A stretch of DNA of 64,000 nt from Candidatus Accumulibacter sp. ACC003. GTDB lineage: Bacteria; Pseudomonadota; Gammaproteobacteria; Burkholderiales; Rhodocyclaceae. Shown piece after piece: positions 25,987 through 35,337 of this stretch. The notes beneath the pieces were generated by a model, which saw only the letters and a program-made list of their open reading frames with translations, was not told the DNA's origin and did no database searches. Within the stretch, counting starts at the first letter, position 1. The number at the start of each line of letters is the position of its first letter. Both the position numbers and the translations under genes were made by a program. The stretch is taken from contig NZ_CAJQTX010000007.1 of NCBI RefSeq assembly GCF_907163085.1, forward strand, positions 248,001 to 312,000, read 5' to 3'.

Positions 25987-27090
25987 ATGTACGAGTCTTT
26001 CTATGGTTTGACCAGCAAGCCGTTTCAACTCAATCCCGACCCCTCGTTTTATTTTGCTTCCAAACAGCACCGGCGGGCGATGGCCTACCTCGAATACGGC
26101 CTGAATCAGAACGAGGGTTTCATCGTCGTTACCGGCGAGATCGGGGCAGGCAAGACGACCATCGTCCGTGGTCTGCTCAATGAGCTGGATTCCGACAAGG
26201 TCGTCGCCGCACAACTGGTCAGCACGCAACTCGACGCCGAGGATACCCTGCGGATGGTCGCCGCGGCGTTTGGCGTCGGCACCAAGAATGTCGGCAAGTC
26301 GGAGATGCTGCTGGCGCTGGAGGCTTTCCTGGTCGAGGTCACCAGCCAGGGGAAACGTTGCCTGCTGATCGTAGACGAGGCGCAGAACCTGACGCCGCGG
26401 GCGGTTGAAGAACTGCGGATGCTGTCGAACTTCCAGTTTGGCACACAGGCCTTGCTGCAGAGTTTCCTGATCGGCCAACCCGAGTTCAGGAACGTCATGC
26501 AGAGCCCGCAGATGCAGCAGTTGCGGCAGCGGGTGATCGCCGCGTGTCACATTGGTCCAATGGATCAGGACGAGACGCAGGCGTATATCGAGCATCGCCT
26601 CAAGTGCGCCGGATCGCAAGGGTCGCCACACTTTGACGCGGGCGCTTTCGAGGCCGTTTTCGAGGCCAGCGGCGGTATTCCGCGACGGATCAATGCGCAT
26701 TGCGATCGCTTGTTGTTGTCCGGCTTTCTGGGTGGCAAAAGCCAATTCACGCGTGCCGACGTCGAAGAAGTTGCCCGGGAACTCAAAGAGGAAACGCAGT
26801 CTGCACCGGCATTAACGGCGAGCAAGGTCGGTGGCGGCGGCGCGCTGAATCCGCAGTTGACCGAGAGCGGCATTCTGGACGTCGACCTGTCGCGACTCGA
26901 ACTCGACAACAGCACCGCCGAGCGGGCGTCACGCGCCATCACCGAGCTGAAGGATGGCCATGTCGAACAGCGACTGATCCGCATCGAGCGCAGCATTGCC
27001 CGTCTGGAACGGAGCAATGCTGCCGTTCTCTCGCTGATTCAGCAGCTGGTCGATGCGGTCCGCGTGAAAGATCAAGGAAAATCACTTTGA
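25987..27090 (+). CDS. XrtA-locus ATPase, ExeA/GspA-like AAA family
   Basis: The 367-residue protein starts MYESFYGLTSKPFQLNPDPSF, the hallmark opening of this family. Walker A is GEIGAGKTTI (Lys56), Walker B is CLLIVDEAQNL (Asp130-Glu131), and a helical tail (about 300-360) carries a short coiled coil. It resembles the ExeA ATPases that help assemble envelope secretion machines and is a constant member of exosortase-A exopolysaccharide loci. It lies 10 bases after the outer-membrane barrel gene, in line with a role in building or driving the export channel. The 3' end touches a decayed epimerase remnant. Confidence 0.92.
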   Translation: MYESFYGLTSKPFQLNPDPSFYFASKQHRRAMAYLEYGLNQNEGFIVVTGEIGAGKTTIVRGLLNELDSDKVVAAQLVSTQLDAEDTLRMVAAAFGVGTKNVGKSEMLLALEAFLVEVTSQGKRCLLIVDEAQNLTPRAVEELRMLSNFQFGTQALLQSFLIGQPEFRNVMQSPQMQQLRQRVIAACHIGPMDQDETQAYIEHRLKCAGSQGSPHFDAGAFEAVFEASGGIPRRINAHCDRLLLSGFLGGKSQFTRADVEEVARELKEETQSAPALTASKVGGGGALNPQLTESGILDVDLSRLELDNSTAERASRAITELKDGHVEQRLIRIERSIARLERSNAAVLSLIQQLVDAVRVKDQGKSL

Positions 27091-27365
27091 CCGATCCGCG
27101 GTGGCCCCGTGAGCTCGGCCCGGTGCTCTGTGGCGTCGGTGCCCAGCCAGGTTTCATGAAGATGGCAGCGATTCTGCGCGCTGGCAGCGCTCGCCACGCG
27201 GCCGTGCCGACGGTGCGGGTGCACGCCAGCCAGCAGGCTATGAACGATCGCTTGTTCGCCGACCTGCACCTGCCCTATCCCGAGATCTCGGGTGGCCGCC
27301 TGGCGCCGCGAATCGCCGCCGAAGTGGCGGCGAGCGCATGGCGCCGGCCAGCGACAGCGAGGTGA
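27087..27365 (+). pseudogene. wecB: UDP-GlcNAc 2-epimerase remnant (N-terminal ~90 codons only)
   Basis: A TTG-initiated frame overlapping the ATPase stop, with an AAGGAAA site, encodes 92 residues. VLCGVGAQPGFMKMAAILRA...PTVRVHASQQAMNDRLFADLHLPYPEIS follows the start of WecB-type epimerases (V-G-T-R-P-x-x-x-K-x-A-P, V-H-T-G-Q-H-Y, L-x-F-x-D-L-x-L-P-x-P). The conserved Arg of the T-R-P motif and the catalytic-region His of G-Q-H are replaced (AQP, SQQ). The sequence stops at about one quarter of the usual ~375 residues, and no later epimerase segment follows before the deacetylase. Full-length wecB often sits exactly here in exosortase-A loci. I read this as a truncated, inactivated relic; expression of a short peptide is not excluded. 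Confidence 0.65.
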
Positions 27366-27370
27366 GAGAA

Positions 27371-28234
27371 ATGTCAGGCCAGCCGATCATCAACGCCATG
27401 ACCATCGACGTCGAAGACTATTTTCAGGTCTCCGCGCTGGCGCCGTACATTCCGCGTGCGCAGTGGGATTCGCGCGAGTGTCGCATCGAGGCCAATGTCG
27501 AGCGCATTCTTCTGATGCTCGACGAACATCAGACCGTAGCGACTTTCTTCACCCTCGGCTGGATTGCCGAACGCTACCCGCAGCTGGTCCGGCGGATCGT
27601 CGCCGCGGGTCACGAGCTAGCCAGCCATGGCTACGGTCATCAGCGCGTCAGTGAGCTCGATGAAGCCGAGTTCTCGGCCGATATCGGCTCGGCCAAGCGG
27701 CTGCTCGAAGACCTCTCCGGTCAGGAAGTCAAAGGCTATCGGGCGCCGAGCTTTTCCATTGGCGAAGGCAATCTCTGGGCTTTCGACTGTCTCGAGCGCG
27801 CCGGTTATCGCTACAGTTCGAGCATCTACCCGATTCGCCACGATCACTACGGGATGCCCGACGCGCCGCGCTTCGCGCACCAGGTGCGCGCCGGCTTGCT
27901 CGAGCTGCCGGTGACCACCGCGCGTTTCTTCGACCGCAACTGGCCGGCCAGTGGTGGTGGTTACTTCCGCTTGCTGCCGTATCCGCTGTCGCGGTGGCTG
28001 CTGCAACAAGTCAACGAAGGTGATCGTCAGGCGGCAATTTTCTACTTCCATCCCTGGGAGATCGACGCCGGGCAGCCGCGCGTTCCCGGGATCAGTGCCA
28101 AGACGCGTTTTCGTCACTACCTTAACCTGAAGCACACAGAAAGCCGGCTCAGACGCTTGCTCGCCGACTTCCGCTGGGGGCGAATGGACGAGGTGTTCCT
28201 CGACGCTCCCGCGCAGACGAAAGCGGTGAATTGA
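27371..28234 (+). CDS. XrtA-locus polysaccharide deacetylase
   Basis: The start is the ATG at 27371 (an in-frame GTG at 27362 is possible), giving 287 residues. The NodB fold is clear: TIDVEDYF with Asp13/Asp16 (general base and metal), HELASHGYGH with metal-binding His86 and His90, and RAPSFS with Arg124. Later FYFHPWEID provides the last histidine motif. The sequence type is that of deacetylases found specifically in exosortase-A polysaccharide loci. It would remove N-acetyl groups from polymer amino sugars. It overlaps the FemAB-like gene by one base. Confidence 0.93.
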   Translation: MSGQPIINAMTIDVEDYFQVSALAPYIPRAQWDSRECRIEANVERILLMLDEHQTVATFFTLGWIAERYPQLVRRIVAAGHELASHGYGHQRVSELDEAEFSADIGSAKRLLEDLSGQEVKGYRAPSFSIGEGNLWAFDCLERAGYRYSSSIYPIRHDHYGMPDAPRFAHQVRAGLLELPVTTARFFDRNWPASGGGYFRLLPYPLSRWLLQQVNEGDRQAAIFYFHPWEIDAGQPRVPGISAKTRFRHYLNLKHTESRLRRLLADFRWGRMDEVFLDAPAQTKAVN

Positions 28235-29325
28235 TGAATACGACTACGACCATCGAAGAAGTGGCCAGGCTGGTCGCGGCGAGTGCGCCACTGAGTATGC
28301 ATAGCCTGAATCCGGACGATCGCGTCGCGGTTGCCAAATGGGACGCTTTTGTCGACGCGTGTCCGGAGGCGACCTTCTTCCACAAGGCGGGCTGGCAGCG
28401 AATCGTCGCCGAGGTCTTTTCTCATCGCACGCATTTTCTCTACGTTGAGCGTTCAGGCGTCATCGAGGGCGTGCTGCCGCTGGCGCAGGTCAAGAGCGTG
28501 CTCTTCGGCAATACCCTGGTGTCGCTGCCGTTTGCCGTTTATGGCGGCGTTGCGGCGAGTAGCACCGCAGCCGCCGAGGCGCTGGAACTGGAAGCGCAAG
28601 CGATTGCCCAGCGTCTGGGCGTCGATCACCTGGAACTGCGCAACCTTCGCCAGCGTCATCCGCAGTGGCCGCTGCAGGATCTTTATGTGCGCTTTCGCAA
28701 GGAGATCCTGCCCGAGGTCGAAGCCAACATGCTGGCCATCCCGCGCAAGCAGCGGGCGATGGTGCGCAAGGGAATCAAGAATGGCCTGCGCAGCGAAATC
28801 GACGACGATCCGGGTCGTTTCTTCGCGCTGTACGCCGACAACGTTCATCGTCACGGGACGCCGGCCTTGCCAAAGCGTTATTTTGCGGCGCTGCAACGCG
28901 TTTTCGGCGCCGATTGTGAGGCGCTTACCGTCGTTGATGGCGCCGGGCGTCCGCTGAGTGCCGTGCTGAGCTTTTATTTTCGTGACGAGGTGCTGCCGTA
29001 CTACGCCGGTGACGAGCCGTCGGCGCGTAATCTGGCGGCCAACGACTTCAAATACTGGGAGTTGCTGCGTCGCTCGTGTGAGCGTGGCGTCAAGGTTTTC
29101 GATTACGGCCGCAGCAAGCAGGGTACCGGCTCGTACTCATTCAAGAAGAATTGGGGCTTCGAGCCGCAGCCGCTGTTCTACGAGTATTGTCTTTATCGTC
29201 GTGATTCCATTCCGCAGAACAACCCGTCGAACGCCAAGTACCGCCTGTTGATCGAGACCTGGCGGCGGTTGCCGATCGGTCTGGCCAACTGGCTGGGGCC
29301 GTTCATCGTGCGCAACCTGGGTTAG
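28234..29325 (+). CDS. FemAB-family (GNAT-fold) protein of XrtA locus
   Basis: The start is the ATG at 28234, whose first base is the last base of the deacetylase stop; 363 residues. The pattern is a FemAB/GNAT_6 tandem acyltransferase: an early WDAFVDACPEATFFHKAGWQRIV, the central MLAIPRKQRAMVRKGIKNGLRSEID and a late YWELLRRSCERGVKVFDYGRSKQGTGSYSFKKNWGFEPQPLFYEY. FemAB proteins transfer amino acids from aminoacyl-tRNA to cell-wall precursors. In exosortase-A loci the homologue is conserved and probably adds an aminoacyl group to the polysaccharide or to a lipid-linked precursor; this role is inferred. It lies between the deacetylase and the exosortase. Confidence 0.9.
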   Translation: MNTTTTIEEVARLVAASAPLSMHSLNPDDRVAVAKWDAFVDACPEATFFHKAGWQRIVAEVFSHRTHFLYVERSGVIEGVLPLAQVKSVLFGNTLVSLPFAVYGGVAASSTAAAEALELEAQAIAQRLGVDHLELRNLRQRHPQWPLQDLYVRFRKEILPEVEANMLAIPRKQRAMVRKGIKNGLRSEIDDDPGRFFALYADNVHRHGTPALPKRYFAALQRVFGADCEALTVVDGAGRPLSAVLSFYFRDEVLPYYAGDEPSARNLAANDFKYWELLRRSCERGVKVFDYGRSKQGTGSYSFKKNWGFEPQPLFYEYCLYRRDSIPQNNPSNAKYRLLIETWRRLPIGLANWLGPFIVRNLG

Positions 29326-29411
29326 TCGCTGCCGCGCCGTGCCACCTGCGGCGGGTGGTCGTTCGCGAACTGATGATTCCTGAATCGTATCCGCATGCTG
29401 AAAGCCACTTC

Positions 29412-30962
29412 ATGAAGCCGTCCGAAGCAAGTCTGACCTCCTTTAGCGCTCACCCGGGCTGGCGAGTCGCTCTGCCGGCGATTGTCCTGACCGAGCTGAT
29501 CGTGGTGCTGCTTTTTCGCGACACGGCGCTGGCGATGGCCAGCATCTGGCAGCGCTCCGACACCTATGCGCATGGCTTCATCGTGCCGCCGATCACGCTC
29601 TGGTTGATCTGGCGAATACGTTCCAGTCTGGCGGTTCTGCCGCCTCGACACAGCTATAGCGCCGTTTTCCTGTTTGCCGGCGTCGGCTTTGCCTGGCTTC
29701 TTGGCGAGTTGGCGGCGGTCAACGTGGTCGCCCAGTTTGCCCTGGTGGCGATGCTGATTCTGGCTGTGCCGGCAGTTCTTGGCTGGCAGCTCGCACGGCG
29801 GATCACTTTCCCGCTGCTGTTCCTGTTCTTTGCCGTGCCTTTCGGCGATTTCGCGCTGCCGACGCTGATGGACTGGACGGCGCACTTCACCGTGCTCGGC
29901 CTGCGCCTGAGCGGCATACCGGTGCACAGCGAGGGACTGCGCTTCGTTATTCCCACCGGCAGCTGGTCGGTCGTCGAGGCGTGTAGCGGTGTTCGCTATC
30001 TCATCGCTTCGGTCACCGTCGGAACGCTTTTCGCGTATCTCAGCTATCGTTCGCTGACGCGGCGGCTGGTCTTCGTCGCCGTTTCGTTTCTCGTGCCGAT
30101 CGTCGCCAACTGGGTGCGTGCCTACATGATCGTGATGCTCGGGCACCTGTCGGGCAACACGCTTGCCGTTGGCGTTGACCATCTGATCTACGGCTGGGTG
30201 TTCTTTGGCGTGGTGATCGTGACCATGTTCTGGGTCGGCGCGCGCTGGCGCGAGGACGAACTCGAGCCGCTGGCGCCCGTTGTCGCGCCGGGAACGGCGA
30301 CGGCGGCGGTGACTGCGCCGTCGCTGATCGCTGCCGCATTCACCGTGCTGGTCGGCGGCGGCTGGAGCGCTGCCCTTTGGCAAATCGAGCACCAGCTGGC
30401 GCCACCGATCGCTCAGTTTGCCGCGCTCGAGCCGATTGCCGGCTGGTCTGCCATCGCCGCAGCCGATGACGAGTGGCAACCGAAGTACGAGAACTACGCG
30501 GCAAAAACGCAAGCGATCTTCGCCAAGGACGGCAGTGCGGTGGGGCTATTTGTGGCCTATTACCGCAACCAGGATCAGCACAGCAAGATGGTCAGCTCAA
30601 GCAACGTTCTGGTTACCAGCCAGGATCACACTTGGGCCCGAGTGGGTGGCGGAACGCGCGAAATTGCGTTCAACCAGCAGCCATTGAAGGTTCGCACGAC
30701 GCGTTTTCGCGCCAGCGGCAACCGCGAGATGTTGGTCTGGCAGTGGTATTGGGTGGACGGTCGCTGGACCGCCAGCGACGCGCTGGCCAAGGCTTACACG
30801 GCCTGGGCACGGCTCAGCGGCAAGGGCGACGATTCGGCGGTGCTGGTCGTCTACGCGCAGAGCGATCGGCTGGCTGACGGCGAGGCGGCGCTGGCCGCCT
30901 TCTCGGCGGCTGCCGGACCGGCGATCGAGACCGCGCTGCGGCAGACCATGGGCGCCCGATGA
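29412..30962 (+). CDS. xrtA: Exosortase A with C-terminal EpsI domain
   Basis: The start is taken as the ATG at 29412 (ATG 29373 and GTG 29355 are in frame but give unusual N-termini); 516 residues. The first ~275 residues are a multi-pass exosortase with the catalytic triad: Cys191 in VVEACSGVRYL, Arg236 in NWVRAYMIV and His257 in VGVDHLIYGWV. The C-terminal ~190 residues form an EpsI domain, seen as a fused partner in this exosortase subtype. Exosortase A recognises PEP-CTERM tails on secreted proteins, cleaves them and probably moves them to the surface with the polysaccharide. No PEP-CTERM substrate gene was found in this window. It overlaps the next gene by ATGA. Confidence 0.95.
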   Translation: MKPSEASLTSFSAHPGWRVALPAIVLTELIVVLLFRDTALAMASIWQRSDTYAHGFIVPPITLWLIWRIRSSLAVLPPRHSYSAVFLFAGVGFAWLLGELAAVNVVAQFALVAMLILAVPAVLGWQLARRITFPLLFLFFAVPFGDFALPTLMDWTAHFTVLGLRLSGIPVHSEGLRFVIPTGSWSVVEACSGVRYLIASVTVGTLFAYLSYRSLTRRLVFVAVSFLVPIVANWVRAYMIVMLGHLSGNTLAVGVDHLIYGWVFFGVVIVTMFWVGARWREDELEPLAPVVAPGTATAAVTAPSLIAAAFTVLVGGGWSAALWQIEHQLAPPIAQFAALEPIAGWSAIAAADDEWQPKYENYAAKTQAIFAKDGSAVGLFVAYYRNQDQHSKMVSSSNVLVTSQDHTWARVGGGTREIAFNQQPLKVRTTRFRASGNREMLVWQWYWVDGRWTASDALAKAYTAWARLSGKGDDSAVLVVYAQSDRLADGEAALAAFSAAAGPAIETALRQTMGAR

Positions 30963-32146
30963 CCGACGCCGGTGACTCGCGTCTGCTGGTCGCGCACGTG
31001 CTCTTCCGCTTCGACGTCGGCGGGCTGGAAAACGGCGTCGTCAATCTGATCAATCGCATGCCGCACGACGTCTATCGGCACGTGGTGATTTCCTTGACCG
31101 AGATTACCGATTTCCGAAAACGGATCGTCCGCGACGACGTCGGCTTCATTGCCCTGAACAAGAAACCGGGGCACACGCTGTGGCTTTACCCGCGCTTGTT
31201 CAAGCTGTTCCGCGAGTTACGACCGGCGATCGTGCACAGCCGCAACCTGGCCGCGCTGGAAGTGCTCGTCCCGGCCTGGGCGGCGGGTGTTCCGGTACGG
31301 ATCCACGGCGAACACGGCCGCGACGTCGGCGACCTCGACGGCTTGAGCAAGAAGTACCAATGGCTGCGCCGCGTTTATCGCCCTTTCGTGACGCATTACA
31401 TCGCGCTGTCACGCGATCTCGCCGACTATCTGACTGGCCGGGTCGGCATCTCGTCGACCCGCGTGGCGCAAATTTACAACGGTGTCGATACGCGGCTATT
31501 CCATCCGGCGAGTCCGCGCCAGCCGATTGCCGCTTGCCCGTTTGCCGACCCGTCGTGTTGGCTGGTCGGTACGGTCGGGCGGATGCAGGTGGTCAAGGAT
31601 CAGACGACGCTGGCGGCGGCTTTTATCCGCGCCCTGGCGGCGTTCCCCGAGCTCGCTTCGCGGCTGCGGCTGGTGATGATCGGCGATGGACCTTTGCGGG
31701 CGAAGGCGCAGGCGATGCTGGATCAGGCTGGGGTGGCAAAGTGGGCGTGGTTACCCGGGGCGCGCGACGACGTCCCCGAAATACTGCGCGGCCTCGACTG
31801 TTTCGTGTTGCCCTCGTTGGCCGAAGGCGTCTCCAATACCATCCTCGAAGCGATGGCCAGCGGCCTGCCGGTGATTGCCACCGACGTTGGCGGCAATCGC
31901 GAATTGGTCGATAGTCACCGCACGGGCGAACTGCTGCCGGCGGCCGATGTCGCGACGATGGCGCAGAAAATCGCTGCTTATGCGGTCGACCCGGAGCGCA
32001 GCCGAGCCGCCGGTGCGGCCGGGCGGGCGCGGGTCGAGCAGCAGTTCAGTATTGAAGCGATGAGCCACAACTACCTGCGGCTCTACGGCGAGTTGGTGGC
32101 GTCGCGAACCGGCAAGGCCGGTGCCAAGGCACTGATTTATCCGTAG
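30959..32146 (+). CDS. Glycosyltransferase family 4/1 (XrtA-locus type)
   Basis: This 395-residue GT-B enzyme opens with LLVAHVLFRFDVGGLENGVVNLINRMP, the acceptor-side N-terminal Rossmann half. Later it has WLVGTVGRMQVVKDQTTL and the donor-site motif SLAEGVSNTILEAMASGLPVIATDVGGNRELV, in which the glutamate pair binds the nucleotide sugar. It closely fits the glycosyltransferase that accompanies exosortase A in many genomes. It adds one sugar to the growing lipid-linked repeat on the cytoplasmic face. Donor and acceptor are unknown. Four-base overlap with xrtA indicates translational coupling. Confidence 0.92.
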   Translation: MTDAGDSRLLVAHVLFRFDVGGLENGVVNLINRMPHDVYRHVVISLTEITDFRKRIVRDDVGFIALNKKPGHTLWLYPRLFKLFRELRPAIVHSRNLAALEVLVPAWAAGVPVRIHGEHGRDVGDLDGLSKKYQWLRRVYRPFVTHYIALSRDLADYLTGRVGISSTRVAQIYNGVDTRLFHPASPRQPIAACPFADPSCWLVGTVGRMQVVKDQTTLAAAFIRALAAFPELASRLRLVMIGDGPLRAKAQAMLDQAGVAKWAWLPGARDDVPEILRGLDCFVLPSLAEGVSNTILEAMASGLPVIATDVGGNRELVDSHRTGELLPAADVATMAQKIAAYAVDPERSRAAGAAGRARVEQQFSIEAMSHNYLRLYGELVASRTGKAGAKALIYP

Positions 32147-32167
32147 GCGAACGCAGAAGGGAAGCAC

Positions 32168-34108
32168 ATGTGTGGAATTACCGGAATTTTCGATACGCGT
32201 GGCAGGCGTGACATAGACCGCGCGGTGCTCACGCGCATGAACGAGTCGCAACGTCATCGTGGCCCCGACGAGGGCGGCCTGCACGTCGAAGCCGGCGTCG
32301 GACTGGGCCATCGGCGGCTGTCGATCATCGACCTGTCGACCGGCCAGCAGCCGCTGTACAACGAGGACCAGAGCGTCTGCGTGGTGTTCAACGGCGAGAT
32401 CTACAACTATCAGGAATTGATCCCGGAGTTGCAGGCGCTTGGCCATGTCTTCCATACGCGTAGCGATACCGAGGTCATCGTGCACGCCTGGGAGGCGTGG
32501 GGCGAAGATTGCGTTCGACGCTTTCGCGGCATGTTCGCCTTTGCCCTGTGGGATCGCAATCGCGAGACACTTTTTCTGGCGCGTGACCGGCTGGCGGTCA
32601 AGCCCCTGTACTACGCGCTGCTGCCCGACGGCTTCCTGCTCTTTGGTTCCGAGCTCAAGTCGCTGCTGGCGCACGGCGGACTGGCGCGCGATATCGACCC
32701 GCTGGCGGTCGAAGAGTACTTCGCCCTCGGTTACGTTGCCGAGCCGAGAACGATCTTTCGGCAAGCGCTGAAACTGCCGCCGGCGCACACCCTGAGCTGG
32801 CGCCGTGGGCAGCCGCCGGCGGCAGCGAAAGCGTACTGGGACGTGCGCTTCAGCCTCGATCAACCCTTGGCCCTTGACGAGGCCTGCGCACAGCTCAACG
32901 AAAAACTTCGTGAGTCGATTCGCCTGCGCATGATCGCCGACGTGCCACTCGGTGCTTTCCTTTCGGGCGGCGTCGATTCAAGCGCCGTCGTCGCCTTGAT
33001 GGCCGGGCTCTCGGGCGAGCCGGTCAACACCTGTTCGATCGCTTTCGATGACCCGGCTTTCAATGAGGCCGCCTTCGCACAAAAGGTCGCCGACCGTTAT
33101 CACACCAACCACCATTGTGATCTGGTCGCCAGCGACGATTTCGATCTGATCGACGAGTTGGCGAGGCTTTACGACGAGCCCTACGCCGATAGTTCGGCGA
33201 TCCCGACCTACCGGGTGTGCCAGCTGGCGCGTCGGCACGTGACCGTCGCGCTGTCGGGCGACGGCGGTGACGAGACCTTCGGCGGCTACCGGCGCTACCG
33301 CATGCACCTGATGGAAGAGCGCTTGCGCGGCGCGCTGCCGCAGAAGCTGCGCCGGCCGCTGTTTGGCCTGCTCGGCCGTGTCTATCCGAAAGCCGACTGG
33401 GCGCCGCGTGTCCTCCGTGCCAAGACGACCTTCGAAGGGATGGCCAGGAATTCCGTCGAAGCCTACTTTCATTCGGTGTCGATCCTGCGGGGCCCGATGC
33501 GGGACAAGTTGTTCAGCGACCGCTTCCGGAGTGAACTCGCCGGTTACAGCGCCGAGGAGGTGTTCCGTACGCATGCCCAGCGCGCCGATACCGACGACCC
33601 GCTGGCGCTGATCCAGTACCTCGACCTCAAGACCTATCTGGTCGGCGACATCAATACCAAGGTTGACCGCGCCAGCATGGCGCACTCGCTCGAAGTTCGT
33701 GAGCCGCTGATGGATCACGAACTGGTCGAGTGGATGGCGACCTTGCCGTCGTCGCTGAAGGTGAGCGGCCAGGAAGGCAAGTATCTGTTGAAAAAAGCGC
33801 TCGCGCCCAGCCTCCCCGAAGACATTCTCTATCGGCCAAAAATGGGCTTCGCCGTGCCGCTGGCGCGCTGGTTTCGCGGGCCGCTGCGCGACCGCGTCCG
33901 GCAAGCTGTGCTCGGCCCCCGCCTGGCCGCGACCGGCTGGTTCAATCAGGATTATCTCCGGCACCTGGTCGATGCGCATCAGTCGGGAGCGAGCGACTAC
34001 AGTTCGCCGCTGTGGACGGTGCTGATGTTCGAGGCTTTCCTGCGCAACGTGCTCGACGCACCGACCGAGCAGGCGGTGCTGCTCGGTGCCACGCCGGGGC
34101 CGCGATGA
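32168..34108 (+). CDS. Asparagine synthetase-like amidotransferase 1 (XrtA locus)
   Basis: The 646-residue protein starts MCGITGIFDT, so Cys2 is available as the glutaminase nucleophile (class II amidotransferase domain, about 1-215). The synthetase half holds the PP-loop SGGVDSS near residue 266 and LSGDGGDETFGGYRRY near 360. The lasso of conserved residues including KVDRASMAHSLEVREPLMDHEL is also present. It uses glutamine nitrogen and ATP to amidate a carboxylate. In exosortase-A loci the target is probably a uronic acid or amino acid on the polymer rather than free aspartate; that is inferred from context. The next gene overlaps by ATGA. Confidence 0.93.
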   Translation: MCGITGIFDTRGRRDIDRAVLTRMNESQRHRGPDEGGLHVEAGVGLGHRRLSIIDLSTGQQPLYNEDQSVCVVFNGEIYNYQELIPELQALGHVFHTRSDTEVIVHAWEAWGEDCVRRFRGMFAFALWDRNRETLFLARDRLAVKPLYYALLPDGFLLFGSELKSLLAHGGLARDIDPLAVEEYFALGYVAEPRTIFRQALKLPPAHTLSWRRGQPPAAAKAYWDVRFSLDQPLALDEACAQLNEKLRESIRLRMIADVPLGAFLSGGVDSSAVVALMAGLSGEPVNTCSIAFDDPAFNEAAFAQKVADRYHTNHHCDLVASDDFDLIDELARLYDEPYADSSAIPTYRVCQLARRHVTVALSGDGGDETFGGYRRYRMHLMEERLRGALPQKLRRPLFGLLGRVYPKADWAPRVLRAKTTFEGMARNSVEAYFHSVSILRGPMRDKLFSDRFRSELAGYSAEEVFRTHAQRADTDDPLALIQYLDLKTYLVGDINTKVDRASMAHSLEVREPLMDHELVEWMATLPSSLKVSGQEGKYLLKKALAPSLPEDILYRPKMGFAVPLARWFRGPLRDRVRQAVLGPRLAATGWFNQDYLRHLVDAHQSGASDYSSPLWTVLMFEAFLRNVLDAPTEQAVLLGATPGPR

Positions 34109-35322
34109 GCCTGCGCGTTCTGCATGTTTTCGATCATTCCTTGCCCTTGCACAGCGGCTACAGCTTTCGCTCGCTGGCCATCCTGCGCGAGCAACGTGCG
34201 CTCGGTTGGCAGACCTTCCATCTGACGACGCCCAAACAGGGAGTCGGGACGGCACTCCGCCAGGAGGTCGACGGCTGGTTGTTCGAGCGCACGCCGAACG
34301 GCGAAGGTCGTGGCCTGCTGGCGCAGATGCGCTTGACGGCCGCGCGCCTGCAGGAGGTCGTCACGGCGACGCAGCCGGATCTGCTGCACGCCCACTCGCC
34401 GGTTCTCAACGCCTTGCCGAGTCTGTGGGTCGGCCGTCGTCGGAAATTGCCGGTGGTGTACGAAATGCGGGCCTCGTGGGAGGATGCCGCGGTCGATCAT
34501 GGGACGACGGTGGCCGGCAGTCTGCGCTACCGGGCGTCGCGCGGCCTCGAAACGCTGGCCCTGCGTGGTGCCGACCAGGTGACGACGATCTGTGAAGGAC
34601 TGCGCAACGATATTGCTGGCCGCGGCATTCCGCCGGAACGGATCACGGTGATCCCGAATGCGGTGGACGTCGCCTTGTTCAGGTTCGGCGTCGAAGCTAA
34701 TGCCGGCTTGCGCCGCTCACTCGGACTCGATGGCGCGACCGTCCTCGGCTTTGCCGGCTCTTTCTACGGCTACGAAGGGCTTGATCTGTTGATCGAGGCG
34801 CTTCGCCGGATGTTGCCCGAGCAGCCGCAGTTGCGCCTGCTGTTGGTCGGTGGCGGACCGCAGGAGGCCCGCTTGAGGGCGCAGGCGCTAGCTGCCGGTC
34901 TGCAAGATCATGTCATTTTCACCGGCCGGGTGCCGCACGCCGATGTACAGCGCTATTACGAACTGATCGACGTGCTGGCGTATCCGCGCCTGCCGATCCG
35001 CTTGACCGAACTGGTCACCCCGCTGAAGCCTCTGGAGGCGATGGCGCAGGGACGGATGTTCGTCGCTTCCGACGTCGGCGGTCACCGCGAGCTGGTTCGG
35101 CACGGCGAGACCGGCTTCCTCTTTCCCGCCGGCGACCCGGGGGCGCTGGCGACAGCGCTCGACGACGTCCTGGCCAGGCGTTCGCAGTGGCCACAGATTG
35201 CCGCGCAGGCGCGCCGCTTCGTCGAGGTCGAGCGTACCTGGACGAGCAGTGTGGCGCGCTATCGGGACGTCTATCGGCGGGCGCTGGCCGGCTTTGCCGG
35301 TAACCGTAATCCATCCATTTGA
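34105..35322 (+). CDS. Glycosyltransferase family 4/1 (XrtA-locus type)
   Basis: The start is the ATG at 34105 (overlap with the amidotransferase stop), giving 405 residues. The N-terminal half includes VLHVFDHSLPLHSGYSFRSLAILREQRALGW. The nucleotide-sugar half contains FAGSFYGYEGLDLLIEAL, LLLVGGGPQEARLRAQA and VTPLKPLEAMAQGRMFVASDVGGHRELV. This is a GT-B retaining glycosyltransferase. The opening HSLPLHSGY sequence is characteristic of one of the glycosyltransferase types tied to exosortase A. It acts on the cytosolic lipid-linked repeat unit. The exact sugar cannot be named. Confidence 0.9.
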   Translation: MSLRVLHVFDHSLPLHSGYSFRSLAILREQRALGWQTFHLTTPKQGVGTALRQEVDGWLFERTPNGEGRGLLAQMRLTAARLQEVVTATQPDLLHAHSPVLNALPSLWVGRRRKLPVVYEMRASWEDAAVDHGTTVAGSLRYRASRGLETLALRGADQVTTICEGLRNDIAGRGIPPERITVIPNAVDVALFRFGVEANAGLRRSLGLDGATVLGFAGSFYGYEGLDLLIEALRRMLPEQPQLRLLLVGGGPQEARLRAQALAAGLQDHVIFTGRVPHADVQRYYELIDVLAYPRLPIRLTELVTPLKPLEAMAQGRMFVASDVGGHRELVRHGETGFLFPAGDPGALATALDDVLARRSQWPQIAAQARRFVEVERTWTSSVARYRDVYRRALAGFAGNRNPSI

Positions 35323-35337
35323 CCCTGAGGCGCCATT

